From: Typhlomys cinereus
Lineage: Eukaryota; Chordata; Mammalia; Rodentia; Platacanthomyidae
Reading direction: 5' to 3'
Assembly (NCBI GenBank): GCA_023101885.1
Contig: JALPQD010000215.1
Location: forward strand, 1,178,001-1,242,000
Length of the DNA stretch: 64,000 bases
Below are positions 45,205 to 56,815 of the stretch, one piece after another (the first letter of the stretch is position 1; every line of letters begins with the position of its first letter). The notes below the pieces were generated by a model. That model was not told where the DNA came from and ran no database searches. It saw only the letters and a list, made by a program, of their open reading frames with translations. Both the position numbers and the translations under genes were made by a program.

Positions 45205-45514
45205 TTATTTTTTTTTTTAATTTTTTTTTTATTTTTTTATTATTATTATTTATTCAACTGTGTGTATGTGCGCGCGCGCGTCTGTGTGTTGTGTATGTGT
45301 GTTGTGTATGTGTAGAACCACGGACGAATTCGCGAACCACCATGGACGCCTCCACCTCCTTCTGCCCTGGGATTCACAGGTTTCCGCCCTACCAGGATCA
45401 GAAGCGCAGGCCGCCCCCGCTTCCGTCTGGCGTCTATACGTGGGATCTGGGATCCGAACTCGGGACCTTCCGCCTGCAAGGCGGAGGCTTAACCCCTGAG
45501 CCACCTCTCCAGCC
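45205..45514 (-). mobile_element. B2-like SINE, type A, young copy with TSD
   Basis: GAACCACGGACGAATTCGCG, GGATTCACAGGTTTCCGCCC, GGCGGAGGCTTAACCCCTGA. CAATTGTGTTCCTTTTT is repeated at 45,188-45,204 and 45,515-45,531. The tail has a short GCGCGC run instead of a long GT run. Confidence 0.93.
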
Positions 45515-45533
45515 CAATTGTGTTCCTTTTTAA

Positions 45534-45783
45534 AAAAAGTTATTTATTTTTGTGTTTGCATGTGTGTGTGAGGGCACTGTGTGTTCTGTGGAGGACCAGG
45601 GTGACTTCGGGAATCATCCTGGATGGCTTCTACCTCCCTTTGCTTTGCTCTGGGATTTTCCAGGCTCTGCCCTCCAGGGCCGGAAGTGCAGGCTGCCTGG
45701 CATTTTTACATGACCTGGAATCCAAACTCAGGACTCTCTGCTTGCAAGACAGAGTCTTAACCCCTGAGCCATCTCTCCAGCCG
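45534..45783 (-). mobile_element. B2-like SINE, type B
   Basis: GGGAATCATCCTGGATGGCT, GGAAGTGCAGGCTGCCTGGC and CCCCTGAGCCATCTCTCCAG. It directly follows a type A copy. Confidence 0.9.
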
Positions 45784-46317
45784 AAACTTGTTTCTTGTCT
45801 CTCCCTCCTGTTAGTTTCTTTTTGTCATTGTCCTCCACATGACCCTCAGACATGGTTGAGTTGCTTGATCCCTCTCAGGTACACCGTCCTGCCTGACTCG
45901 TGGTCACTCGGCCACTCGAGTCAGAGGCCACCCTTCCCAGGCTAAGTAAAGTCTGCCTGCATCACTTTTCTTGCTTTAGTCCTCTTGTGGCATACACTAG
46001 GTGCAGAATATTGGCAGAGGGAAGGAATCCAAATGCCTCTGAATCTGCTTCTTTTACTCCAAAACCATGTGGGACAGTAAGGGCCCCCAGGTCCCCTCCA
46101 TGGACACAGCAGCACATATCCCACCGGGATCTGCCACTGATGCACAAATGGACATGTGCAGATACATTCAGACACAGATGGTCAGATGCACAGAAGCATA
46201 ACACAGATGCAGAGCAGGACACATGGCTGCCAGCCGCTACCTCCCTTCATCTTGATCATTTAAGGAAGAGACAGAGGCCACTTGGCTGATAGCCATCTAC
46301 CATGTGCTGGGCGGGAC

Positions 46318-46598
46318 AAGCATCCATCCATGCATCCATCCATGCATCCATCCATGCATCCATCCATGCATCCATCCATCCATCCATGCATGCATCCATG
46401 CATCCAAGCATGCATGCATTCATGCATCCGTCCATCCATCCATACACTCCCATCCATCCATGCATCCATCCATCCATAGATCTATCCATCCATGCATCCG
46501 TCTATCCATGGATCTATCCATCCATGCATCCATCCATCCATGGATCTATCCATCCATGCATCCGTCCATCCATGCATGCATCCATCTATCTGTGCCTG
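46318..46598. repeat. CATC/CATGCATC array
   Basis: About 280 bp of CATC units, many in the form CCATGCAT, so the repeat contains ATGCAT palindromes. Frames through it encode Ile/His/Pro/Met repeats and are artefacts. Confidence 0.96.
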
Positions 46599-47380
46599 TT
46601 ATTTGCAGCCTTCTTTCCATCAACCCCCAGGAGGCTCTGGGTGATGGCTTGGAGCAGATGTGCCCTGCTTTCTCTTCCACCCAGAGCTGGGCTCCCGACT
46701 CCTGACCACCCACATGCTTTCTTCCACTGGGGGAACAAGGAGGGCAGGGGTTGTCCTTTGGCTCTTCCTGCTCCTCCTCCCTGGGGCCTCCTCCTCTTTC
46801 TGCTTCTAGAGCTCAGGTCCTGGGGCCTGGTCCCTTTCATGGCTCTGCACCCCACCAGGTTTTGTGGCTTTAGTGATCACCCACATACCTACAGCTCTTG
46901 AAGGTCCCTCCCCGTCCAAGACCCCTTCCGAATCCCAGACTGCACTGCGCCCCCGAATCCCCGGGACATCCTGTGGATGCCACTCACCCACTGGGTGCTG
47001 CTGAGCCTCCGTCCCATCTGCCGCTCACTTGGGCACAGGACCCCTGACTTTCTCCAGAAGCCTTCTAGCACCTCCTGCCTGAGCGCATGGGGATATGCCA
47101 GCACAGGGCGCCCTTCCTGAGGCACTGTTACGCCTCAGTTCCAAGCCATGCCACTGCGTGTGCCAACGGTCACAACAGGCTCCTGATGTGCCTCCTGCTC
47201 CTGCCCATCCTATCTCAGTCTCTTACACACAGCTGGCGTCCTGCTCAAAAGCAAGCTGGCGCCTCTCAGTCAGGAACCCCCTTGTGATCGGGGCACCTCC
47301 CCCCTTGTTCTTCTCTCTGGCTTGCTCAGTCCATTCCTGTCTTAGTGACCCTATCCTGTTCCGTAAACATTCCAGGCATG
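46599..47380. other. CACNG2 intron 2, no recognised feature
   Basis: Unique-looking sequence. Confidence 0.45.
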
Positions 47381-47545
47381 CATACCCCAGGATCTTTGCA
47401 TGTGCTATTCTTTCTGCCTGGAACATTCTTCCCTCACATAGCCAAAGAGCTCACTCTGCCACCTCTTTCACATGGTACCTCAAACTCCCCGGTGAGGGCT
47501 GTGTTGATCCCGTACTCCCACTTGCCTGCTTGACTCTCTCCAAAT
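47381..47545 (-). mobile_element. LINE-2 (L2) fragment
   Basis: GATCTTTGCATGTGCTATTC, TTTCTGCCTGGAACATTCTT and CCACCTCTTTCACATGGTAC are the reverse complement of the L2 3' end. Confidence 0.65.
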
Positions 47546-48885
47546 CACTAGTACAGTCTAACACACCATATGATTAACTTGCTGGTTTCGTTGCTTGTTA
47601 AGGGCCAAGACCAGACTTCTGCTGTGTCTGCTCCCAAATCCTCAGCACCTGGAGGTGGGCCTAGCTCAGGGGAGGAGTCTGAGGATCGTGTTAGTCCAAT
47701 ACACATGAAAGGGAAGGAGGGGCGGAGCGCGGCTTTATCAGAACATCAAGGCTGCTGGGAGGCGGGGCTCTGGTGTGGGTCAGTCTGGCCTGGTTGCTCC
47801 GTGGGCGGTCTGTGCACCGTCAAGCGCACTGGAGTCTTGACTTGGGAACAGGTCTTCAGGCTTGTAACAGGGGAGAGAGCGTGCCACACCCACCCTGCTC
47901 ACATGGAAAGGGGTCCCATTTCCTGCAGCAGATGGCCTGCGTGGAATGGGGGGGCCAGGCTGCCTTGGAGGGTGAAGCCTGGCTTTGGCTCCTTCTACCT
48001 CTATCTTCCTCCTGACACCCAAAACAGCCCAGGTGAGCGGAACTTGGCATCTGTTAGGAGCAAAATTCCTTTTCCTCCTTCACCTCCCGAGTGCCGGGAT
48101 CACAGGTGTGCGCCGCCTGCCCGGCTGTTCATAGCGATGAAGAAAAACAACGTGAGCTCGTGAGAGCTTTCAAGCTGCAGTCAAGCATGGGACGTGGAGG
48201 GCAGGGCTGGAGAGCTGTTTCAGGACTGACTCGCTGGCCCCTCCATTATCACGAGGATACCACACGGTAGGTAATACAGCCGTTTTTACAGTGGTGACCG
48301 GGGTCACGGTAATGAAGGCGCCAGGCAGGTGGGCTTTGAGCTGATCCCTGGATTAGGCTGCAGGGTGCCAGAAGGAGCCCTGGGGCGCTTCAGCCTTTGC
48401 CTCTCCTGACCCCCAAGCATGCTCGCCCCCCCACCTTGCACAGCTGCAGGACTCAGTCCATTCCACAAGGATGTAGACCCTAGCCAGTCTTGGGTGGGCA
48501 TGGGGAGTCAGGGTTGACCTAGATCTGAGTCTGTCCTGGTTGAAGGAGGCTTGGCTGGGATTGTGACCATGTAACCTCTGGGGTTCCTGCTGCCTTTCTG
48601 GGGCATCCCCTGCCTGGTTGCTGCACCTCCAAACTGAGCCAACACTCTATCCCTTCTTTCTTATACTCTAAGGAAACTGAGGATCAGCGTGGCAGGGACT
48701 GCCACTGAAGAACATCTTTATTCACAAGAGGAATTTATTGAGCAACTACTGTATCCTGGGCATGGTACAGGAAAGGGACAAATCTGCCTCAAGAAAGTCT
48801 GACTGTGTGTCGTGTCGTGTGGCATCATCATCCTGCTTGACCAGGTGAGACCTGGGACCTGGTGTACGTCTCCCCAAGTGGGGCT
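47546..48885. other. CACNG2 intron 2, mostly unique sequence
   Basis: A B1 remnant (CCCGAGTGCCGGGATCACAG) lies at 48,085-48,125 and a possible MIR remnant near 48,660-48,760. Nothing else recognised. Confidence 0.45.
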
Positions 48886-48901
48886 CAGCCTAGTTGTTCC
48901 C

Positions 48902-48950
48902 TTTTTTTTTTTTAATTTTTTATTATTATTTATTCATTTGTGCATGTGTG

Positions 48951-49000
<50 letters not shown>

Positions 49001-49209
49001 ACCACAGGCGAATTTGGGAACTGCCACGGACACCTCCACCTCCTTCTTGTTTACTCTGCCCCGGGATTCACAGGTTCTACCCTACCAGGACCAGAAACGC
49101 CGGCCGCCCCCGCTTCTGCCTGGCGTCTATACGTGAAGTCTAGGATCCGAACTCAGAATCTTCTGCCTAGCAAGGCAGAGGCTTAACCCCTGAGCCACCT
49201 CTCCAGCCC
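48902..49209 (-). mobile_element. B2-like SINE, type A, young copy with TSD
   Basis: GAACCACAGGCGAATTTGGG, ACTCTGCCCCGGGATTCACA and GGCAGAGGCTTAACCCCTGA. CCTAGTTGTTCCC is repeated at 48,889-48,901 and 49,210-49,222. The (GT)n tail is at 48,955-48,996. Confidence 0.93.
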
Positions 49210-49774
49210 CCTAGTTGTTCCCCTTCTGTCTCCACATTTCCCCTTTTGTCTGCATTTCCCAAGACCAGCTGTTTCCCGGGGCCTTGTCCCTCAGTCCTCG
49301 GCCCTGGGGACTATCTGGCTCGTCTATCTTGTCTTCCCCTGTCCTGAGCACAAGGGGTATTATACATGGGTGCTCAATCCGTGCTTCCTGGGGCTCCTGA
49401 TCCAAGGTCAGGCTTGGGTCGCTCACCGCAGACACAGTACCAAGAACGACAGCCAAATTGCCCTTTGGGGATTCCGCTTAAGAGACTGTCTTGAGGGAAC
49501 GCAAAGGAGGAAGTGGTCAGGAGCTACGATATCTTCTCTCCCTTAAAAAAAATCTATAAATTGCATCTCGTTGCCTTCCCACCCTCTTGCCGCCGCCTGG
49601 CAGGCTTCCTGTTCCTTCTGTGGGCTTTTCAGGGAAACCGGAAGGTTGGCCGATCTGCTAGCTGGCTGCCTTTTGACGCAAGGAGCAATGATTGAAAGAG
49701 ACAGGGGCGATCCGTGTAGTAAGACGCCTCCTCCGTTGTTCATACACAGGATCTGGGTGAGGCTAACCCTGTTG

Positions 49775-49826
49775 CTGGGGGGAGGGGGGAGGACAGGCGC
49801 GGGTGGGGGTGGGGGGTGGAGGCGGG
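49775..49826 (+). other. G-rich run, potential G-quadruplex
   Basis: Several G tracts of 3-6 bases (GGGGGG, GGGGGG, GGG, GGGGG, GGGGGG, GGG) lie within 52 bp on the strand opposite the CACNG2 transcript, in intron 2. Confidence 0.55.
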
Positions 49827-49914
49827 TGCCGGGGCTGCGGCGTGCAAGCCTTTGCTGAGAGCCTGGTGCTCGGCGGCCGGGGCCTCAAGGACTCTCCGCT
49901 CCTCTCCGGGAAAT

Positions 49915-50060
49915 CCCTTTCAATAGCTAACAAGGTTGCCTTGTTAGTTTCTGCTGAGGCTTGAGAAATTTCCTTGGAGCCTCAAAATGCTTTCTCTTGA
50001 TAATAAGTCTCAGGTGGATTTAAGATCCCAGCCGTTATATCAGGATTTAACTTTGAGTTG
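49915..50060. promoter_or_regulatory. Candidate conserved element in intron 2, with a palindrome
   Basis: An A/T-rich island next to GC-rich DNA, 0.5 kb downstream of exon 2 in transcript direction. It begins with a perfect 9-bp inverted repeat, CTAACAAGG-TTG-CCTTGTTAG (49,927-49,947). Confidence 0.3.
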
Positions 50061-50574
50061 ACTTGTGGGAGAGGGAAAAATGCCTCTCTTGTTCGCTGGC
50101 TCGCTCACTCTCTCTCTCTCTGGTAGAAGTTTTGATCTGGCAAACTGTCTGCTTAGTTTCTTTATTCAGTGATTCAGGAAATTTACTGAATTCTTATTCT
50201 GTGCCGTGCACTGGGCTGGGAACAAAATGGCAGAATGGAGGGCGGGAAGAGAAGAGTCCTGGCCCCGCAGCATTGGAGATGGCCCCCCCCATGCCCAGCA
50301 TGGAAGAGTCTGTGCCTGGGAATCCGTCTGAAAGGCGGGAGGACTTTCTGGAGGTGGTGGCCTTCAGAAGAGACTTGGGAGACGGGTAGGAGCTTGCTGG
50401 CCAGAGTAGGGGGAGCAGGGTGGGCGTCGCCGGCAGAGGGCACCGCCTGTCTGAATGGTCGCTCTCTGCATAAGAGGAAGGAGCCAATGGCCTGAGCTTT
50501 CCTTTCTGTCCCTGCCCTGATCTTCAGCTTCCTGAAGGTTCAGAGCACGGGCCCTGATAGCTGGAGGGAGATTA

Positions 50575-50829
<255 letters not shown>

Positions 50830-50840
50830 TTATGAGTGGA

Positions 50841-50841
<1 letters not shown>

Positions 50842-50872
<31 letters not shown>

Positions 50873-51080
50873 TCACACAGATACATAGACACATACAGAT
50901 ACACACAAACACACACATGCACACAGACACAGATGCATACAGAGACATAGACACACACAGAGCCAGATACAGATACATGCGACACACACACACACATACA
51001 GAGACACATTTACAGACATACACATATATCTACGCAGATAGATAGACGCGCACACACGCACATGCACAGGCACACACACA
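50842..51080. repeat. CA / ACAGATAC microsatellite region
   Basis: About 240 bp of CA repeats mixed with ACAGATACA and GACACA, in intron 1 near exon 2. Confidence 0.93.
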
Positions 51081-51405
51081 GCACAGTCCTGGGGACGGTA
51101 TGAAGCTGAGCGTTAACCTGCCTTCCATCTAAACATGGTTTCTGAGGCTCCGAAGGTGCTGGGAGAGAGGGAGCTGTGGGGTAAATGGAATTGGTGGGAA
51201 CCTCCAAGCTCTCTGCACGTGAGAACTCTGAAGATGTCCTTCTCAAGAAGGGGACCCACCACAGACATTCCCATGACCTAGAGGCATCTGCAAGATGTGG
51301 GTCCATCTGCCTGCCCTGGAATTCACCTTTCCTGTCCCCAAGTCTTTGCGGCTCTGAGCAACCCCAGGGAGGGGGCAGAGTCTCTCTGGGGATTGGCCCT
51401 CTACT
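51081..51405. other. CACNG2 intron 1, no recognised feature
   Basis: Unique-looking sequence. Confidence 0.45.
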
Positions 51406-51411
51406 AAGGTC

Positions 51412-51525
51412 TTTTTTGGAGACAGGGTCTCTCTGTGGTGTCCAGACTGATTTTGAATCCCCCATCTCTTTGCCTCAGCCCCCCAACCCCAGGGCTGGGA
51501 TCATAGGCTCAGGTAACCATGGTTG
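51412..51525 (-). mobile_element. B1 SINE
   Basis: GGAGACAGGGTCTCTCTGTG, GCTGGGATCATAGGCTCAGG in reverse complement orientation. Confidence 0.8.
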
Positions 51526-51549
51526 GCTTGCTATCCATTTTGTTTTTGA

Positions 51550-51812
51550 TTTTAAAACTTTATTTTGCATGCATCTGTGTGTGTATCAGAGGGCACTGTG
51601 TGTCTCTGTGGGGGACCAAGGGTGACTTTGGGAATCATCCTGGATTGCTTCCACCTCCTTTGTGCTTCACTCTGGAATTTCCCAGGCTCCACCCACCAAT
51701 GCAGGCTGCTGCCTTTTCTGACTGGCGTTTTTTTATGTGGGACCTGGGATCCGACCTCAGGACCTTTTGCTTTTCAGGCAGAGTCTTAACCCCTGAGCCA
51801 TCTCTCCAGCCC
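51550..51812 (-). mobile_element. B2-like SINE, type B
   Basis: TCAGAGGGCACTGTGTGTCT, GGAATCATCCTGGATTGCTT, CCCCTGAGCCATCTCTCCAG. Flanks TCCATTTTGTTTTTGA and TCCACTCTGTTTTTGA look like a decayed target-site duplication. Confidence 0.9.
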
Positions 51813-51869
51813 TCTCCACTCTGTTTTTGAGCTAGAACTCAATGAGGCCCAACTGCAGAACAGAGAAAG

Positions 51870-51970
51870 GGGTGTCATCACCCCATTTGACAGATGAAGA
51901 CGCCGAGGCTCAGGGCTTGTGGAGGGCAAACGAAGCATCCAGAGGTCCGTCTGCGGCTTGACCCAGGCTT
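51870..51970 (+). mobile_element. MIR fragment
   Basis: CCCCATTTGACAGATGAAGA then CGCCGAGGCTCAGGG is the MIR core. Confidence 0.75.
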
Positions 51971-52254
51971 TGTGCTTGGTGGGAACCGACCCCAGGACCC
52001 CTGTAATGCGAGGCCCTGGGAGACCGCTGCCAGCGGTCAGTGTCCACTGAGAATGCGCGCACTGTGGGGGGCAGCCTGCAGATGCACTGACGGGCGGACC
52101 CCACTTCACAGTCACCAGCATCAGCTTTAGGACAGTGGGGGGGCGGGGCTTTGCTCTGCGCTCTGCCCTGCCCCATCTTGCCCAGGGCGGACGCCGTTAA
52201 TCCCTCTGGATGAGAAAATAAGTGCGCTCGTGCCGAGAACAGCCCAGGGCCAGG

Positions 52255-52375
52255 TCCGGTTCTGTGGTCAGATGGCCTGATCCAGCTCGGCTATTTTGAC
52301 TTGACTCAGTTTCCCTGTCTGAACATACACACAGGTGCTCAGAACAGTACCTGCAGCATTTAGTTTTTGGTGACT
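52255..52375 (-). mobile_element. MIR fragment (probable)
   Basis: TTGACTCAGTTTCCCTGTCT and GTGCTCAGAACAGTACCTGC fit MIR in reverse complement. Confidence 0.5.
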
Positions 52376-52489
52376 GATGAGAGAAATGAGCTTGAATTGT
52401 GTTCATTCACTGATGTTGATAGCAGCTAGAATTACCTATTTCATACAGTAGTGAGAACCTGTCAGCAATTTTTTTCAGGTTTTATTGTT

Positions 52490-52645
52490 GTTGTTGTTGT
52501 TTCTGCAACAAGGTCTCATTCTGGAACCCAGACTGGCCTGGGACTTGCAGCATAGCTCAGATTGGCCTTGAACTTATGGCAAATTCTCCTGCCCCTGCCT
52601 CTTGGGTACTGAGATTAGAGGCATGGTCACCAAGCCAGCTTAGCA
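52490..52645 (-). mobile_element. B1 SINE, old copy
   Basis: CAACAAGGTCTCATTCTGGA, TTGGCCTTGAACTTATGGCA, TACTGAGATTAGAGGCATGG. Confidence 0.75.
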
Positions 52646-52684
52646 GTTTGTTTGTTTATAGAGCCTAAAGATCCTTCTCTTTTT

Positions 52685-52950
52685 CCTCTTTGAGCTAGAG
52701 TCTCATGCACCCTAAGCTGACTTCGAACTTTCTGTGTAGCCCGGTTAGGACCTTGAGTTTGTGTTCCTCCAGCCTCCACCTCCAGAGTGGTAGGATTCCA
52801 GCTGTGGAGGTGGGATTCCAGCTGTGGAGGTGGGATTCCAGCTGTGGAGGTGGGATTCCAGCTGTGGAGCACCACGCCTGGTTCGCGCAGTGCTGAGGGT
52901 CAGGCCCGTGGCTTGGTGCACGCTAGGCAGGTGTCTGAGCCCCAGCCCCA
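52685..52950 (-). mobile_element. B4-like SINE containing a 20-bp tandem expansion
   Basis: A B1-like part (TGACTTCGAACTTTCTGTGT, CACCACGCCTGGTTCGCGC) is followed by an ID-like part (GGTGCACGCTAGGCAGGTGT). Inside it the segment GGATTCCAGCTGTGGAGGTG is repeated four times at 52,793-52,870. Confidence 0.75.
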
Positions 52951-53017
52951 GCTGGAAAGTCCATATCTGATAAAGCACAGTCAGGGTTTACTGTGCACTG
53001 TAGTTACCGTTTCTTAA

Positions 53018-53110
53018 TTTTTTTTTTTTTTTTTTCGGTGCTGGGGACCGAACCCAGGGCCTCGCGCTTGCTAGGCAAGTGCTCTACCACTGAGCTAAAT
53101 CCCCAACCCC
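53018..53110 (-). mobile_element. ID SINE, full-length and young
   Basis: A poly(T) run (A tail of the element) is followed by the reverse complement of the ID consensus: CGGTGCTGGGGACCGAACCC, AGGGCCTCGCGCTTGCTAGG, CTCTACCACTGAGCTAAATC. A perfect 16-bp duplication TACCGTTTCTTAATTT lies at 53,005-53,020 and 53,111-53,126. Confidence 0.96.
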
Positions 53111-53159
53111 TACCGTTTCTTAATTTTAAGACGTTGCTCATAGACTTTCTCTGTACCGG

Positions 53160-53460
53160 TCTGTGCCAGTTAGATACAGGTATCAATCAACTCGACAATT
53201 GAGGGCTGAGCCTTAGACACACCTACAGAGAATCATTTAGTTAAGGCAAGTCCTTAAGTAGGCCTGTGGGAGATTATCTAATTGATGTGGGAAGACCCAC
53301 ATTCCCTGGGCAGGTGGATAAAGTGCAGGGAGTTGGTTTAGGATTCTGACATGGGGCGCACTTGGCTCTAACTGTGGGCATGGCGTGGCCACTTCCCTCG
53401 GCTCCTGAGGTTGGGATGCACTTCCTGTCATGTGATGAAGTATAACCAAGAATCGTGGCT
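53160..53460 (+). mobile_element. URR1-like hAT DNA element (probable)
   Basis: CAGTTAGATACAGGTATCAA then TCAACTCGACA, and later TAATTGATGTGGGAAGACCC, recall rodent URR1 internal sequence. Confidence 0.5.
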
Positions 53461-53979
53461 GTGTATCTATGTCAGAGGAGAAAGTGGGACATGGTCTTCC
53501 ACCCCTAACCCAAAGGTTTCAGACTTGAAACCATCCCAGCTCTGAAACTTTGAACACACCAGCAGTATTCTGGGAGAAAGATTCTACCCCTGACCTCATG
53601 GAAAGGTCAAAATGCCATGTAGCGAAGACTCCCTGTGAAATTTCCTTCACGTTAGGCATGACATATGTGTGACATGTAAATGAAGTGCATGTTCAGGCTT
53701 TGGTGCCCTTTCTAAGGTATCTCATTATGCATAAGGTTAAGCACATGTTTCAAAATCTGGACTCTAACATGCATCAGGTCCTGGACATCTTGACTCCGGG
53801 GTCTTCAACCTGTTCTTCACATATAGGAACAGGTATGCTTATGAGTCATATTCAAATGGAAGAATTGTAGGTGTCTCTAGTATAATGTGTTGCATGTTAC
53901 AGAGAAACACTCCCCCCATCTCTAGTTTATACACAAACTGGGCACCAAATTTGCCAGCCTTCCTGACTTCTTTACCACA

Positions 53980-54255
53980 AACCTGCAGTGATGGCGCAGT
54001 GGGGGGGGCGCAAAGCTTGAGGACCCGAGTTTGAATCCTCAGTCCCCATGAAAGAGCTGACTTTTAATAATGATCTTGCTGGCCAGTTAGCCTGGGTGAA
54101 GCAATGAGCTCTGGGACGCCCTGACTCAAAAAATAAGATGGGGAGACAGCTGATGTTGGCCTCTGGCCTCTATATATGTACTTGGGGTATGTGTGTGCAT
54201 TTGAGCACAGACATACATGCACGGGCACACACGTGCACACACATACATAATTTCC
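53980..54255 (+). mobile_element. B3/B2-related SINE, old copy
   Basis: GGACCCGAGTTTGAATCCTC, GATGTTGGCCTCTGGCCTCT and a CA-rich end (GGCACACACGTGCACACACA) suggest a decayed B3-like copy. Confidence 0.45.
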
Positions 54256-56294
54256 GTACACTAGGTCTTCTGGTCACTCTATGGAGCTTTGTAGGGTCAA
54301 AATGGACCCACAGAGCTAAGGGTTTTGGGGTGACTGCTTCTGCACCCATTTGCTGCCTGCTCTCTACCCTCCCGCATTTGGGGGTGCCAACAGGAGACCT
54401 ACGCCATCCTTGGCACCCAATCACACCCCTCTCTCCCCTCCACCGGGAAAGCCTTTGTGCCAGCTGCATGCAGAGGTGGAAAGTTCTCCCTGCCACTTAG
54501 TGACCAGCCCCCGGCCCGGAAGCTTCACAAAGTGCTGTCATTTTCTCTCCATCCAATCTGACAAGCATTTCATCAGCTGGACTCTGCACCTCGTATCTTT
54601 ATGAGGAAGAGGGGGCAGGAGGCTCAAGGGGCCCCCTCCCTCAAGCATGGCATCTAACCACCTGGGTTCAGAGCACAGGCAGGAAGAAGAGCTGGGAGGC
54701 CTGAGCAGCCTGCCCCCTCCACGGCCCACCCGTGTCCAAGTGGCATCGCAGAAGACCTCAGGCCCCGCCTGGCGCAGCCCTGAACTCGTGCAGCGTGTGC
54801 CTTTCCACGCTCCCTTCTCCCGGGTGAGCTGGCAACATCCCGACCTCCCTCCTCACTACGTTAGTGTCCTGACACCTCTCTCAGGCACCCATCTCGCCAC
54901 AGTGGGGCCCCCAGCATCCCTGGCTGACGGTGGCCTCCCCACTTTCCAATTTGTACCCCACCGTACGGTTGCCAGAGGACGCTTTGAACATGCAAATGGG
55001 CCAGGTCCTTCCAGTTTCAGACAGGAGCAGCTTCCCAGGCTCCTGGGAAGAAGCTGACATCTTAACAGGCTTGGTCCTTCCTCGGTCTCTGGTTTCACCT
55101 CTCACTTCCTCTGTGGGTATCTCCGCCTTCTCACCTGCCAGGTCCCACTTACCCCAGGACCTTTGCACTTATGTGGGTGCTGGCTGAGGCCCGTGTTCCT
55201 CCTTCTCTTAACCTCCTCTGCTCTCCTGCACTGTCCTCTAGCTGGCTAAGGCTGTTGCTGCTTATGTATGCAGATGAATGTGTGTGAATGTACACAAATG
55301 CATGAGTGCGTGTAGGTGGTGTGTATGTGCTAATACATGAGTGTGTTTGTGCGTGTGCACATGGTGTGTGTGTCGATGTTAAAGCTTGCATGATACTGCT
55401 GGGAGGGCTCCTGGAGAGAGGGCAGACGTTCAGGGAGGAGAGAACATTGGAAAGGGTGAAGCCCAGGACAAGGCGGAATGGTGGTAATCCCGGGAAGGAG
55501 GGGGCATTTCGGGGGGCAGCTCAGGACACCTGTTTTTCTGATTGCTGTCATTTTTCTGACGTAATAGGGAACAGGATCAACTGGCGCCGTGGGAGAGGGG
55601 GATTGTAAAGTTGAGGGAGGAGGAAGGGAAGGGAAGATTTTCACCAGCAGAGCGAGAGAGGCGTAGACTGGGTCACCGCGCATGTGTGGCCAGGCTTATG
55701 TGCGTTGGCTCCAAGGCTGCTCTCGAGATTCTGGTTTCCTTTTGCTCTACCTGGGGTACAGGTAGGGCAGAGCCCGGGAGTTACCTTAACAAGGTAAGGG
55801 GGGGTTTTGGGTGAGTACAGTGTGTATCTGTGCATGTGTGTGAACTCATCAGGCTCAGGGGCGTGTGTTAGAAGGAGAGACATGGTGGGCGGAGAGAAAG
55901 GTAGAGTGTGGGGGGGGGGGGGGACTCAGCCTGGAGCCAAGGCTAGAAGGTGGAGGACACCCTCATCCAGGGTCCGGCCACACCCACTCCCTGCCTGGCA
56001 GGTGTCTGCACCTCAGAACGTGGCTTGGGTGGGTGGTTCCTAGCACAAGCAGGGCGCAGAAAGGAGGGTCCAGGGCTCATGTGGAGAGGCCCGGAGGCCT
56101 CCACAGCGTGCCCAGTCCACTGCCCATCCCATGTCCAGGTGCTGTGTCAGGTCAGGGTGCCGAGGGCAGGGGCGATGTGAGAAGAAGGTGACGGGAACCG
56201 TGGTATGCCTGACGTGTGACCCAAAGCAAAGCGTCTCTCTGTTTTCTGTCTACGTCACGTGCGCGTGAGGAAGCTGCCTACCCAGTGAAAAGCT

Positions 56295-56395
56295 GACGTG
56301 CGGACGATTCATCAAATTATGCTAATGGGCCCCAAATCATCGGGTGGTTTTTAGAAATTATTGGTGTGATCTTTGGATGATGAGGCGGCCACAGG
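56295..56395. promoter_or_regulatory. Candidate conserved element with POU-type site
   Basis: An A/T-rich island with ATGCTAAT (56,319-56,326) and AATTATTGG in GC-rich intron 1. It looks like a developmental enhancer core; no alignment was possible. Confidence 0.25.
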
Positions 56396-56736
56396 CTAAA
56401 TGATGGCCCTGTCTGGCCACGCTTTGACACAGCCAGCCAAGGCAGAGAACCCCACTTCTCCCCCCACTCCCTGTTGGAGGAAGAGAGTCGGCCTTCTATC
56501 CAGTGCAGAATTTCCTGACTTAGCCATGGATCTTCTGTCTGTGAAACCGGCTCTTGTGCAGCCCAGACCCGGGACTCCAGGCTTGGGTTGGGTCAGTGGT
56601 GTTGGAGCAAGGTCGGGCACTGTGCCATTATACCCACAACCCCTGGGGACTGTGAGGGTCCTGGATGGGCCTGCAGCGCTCAGGGACCAAGGAGGGAGCT
56701 CAGCCCTTTGCCTCTTTGTGGGGGGAGAGGACACTG

Positions 56737-56815
56737 CCACCGGTCCCGCCCTCTTCTTCACTGACCCTGCCCTCTTCTCAACTGGCCCCGCCTTCTTTTC
56801 CACCAGCCCTGTCCT
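56737..56815. repeat. Imperfect tandem repeat of about 21 bp
   Basis: Four variants of CCxxCCCTCTTCTTCACT (for example CCGCCCTCTTCTTCACTG, CTGCCCTCTTCTCAACTG). Confidence 0.65.
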
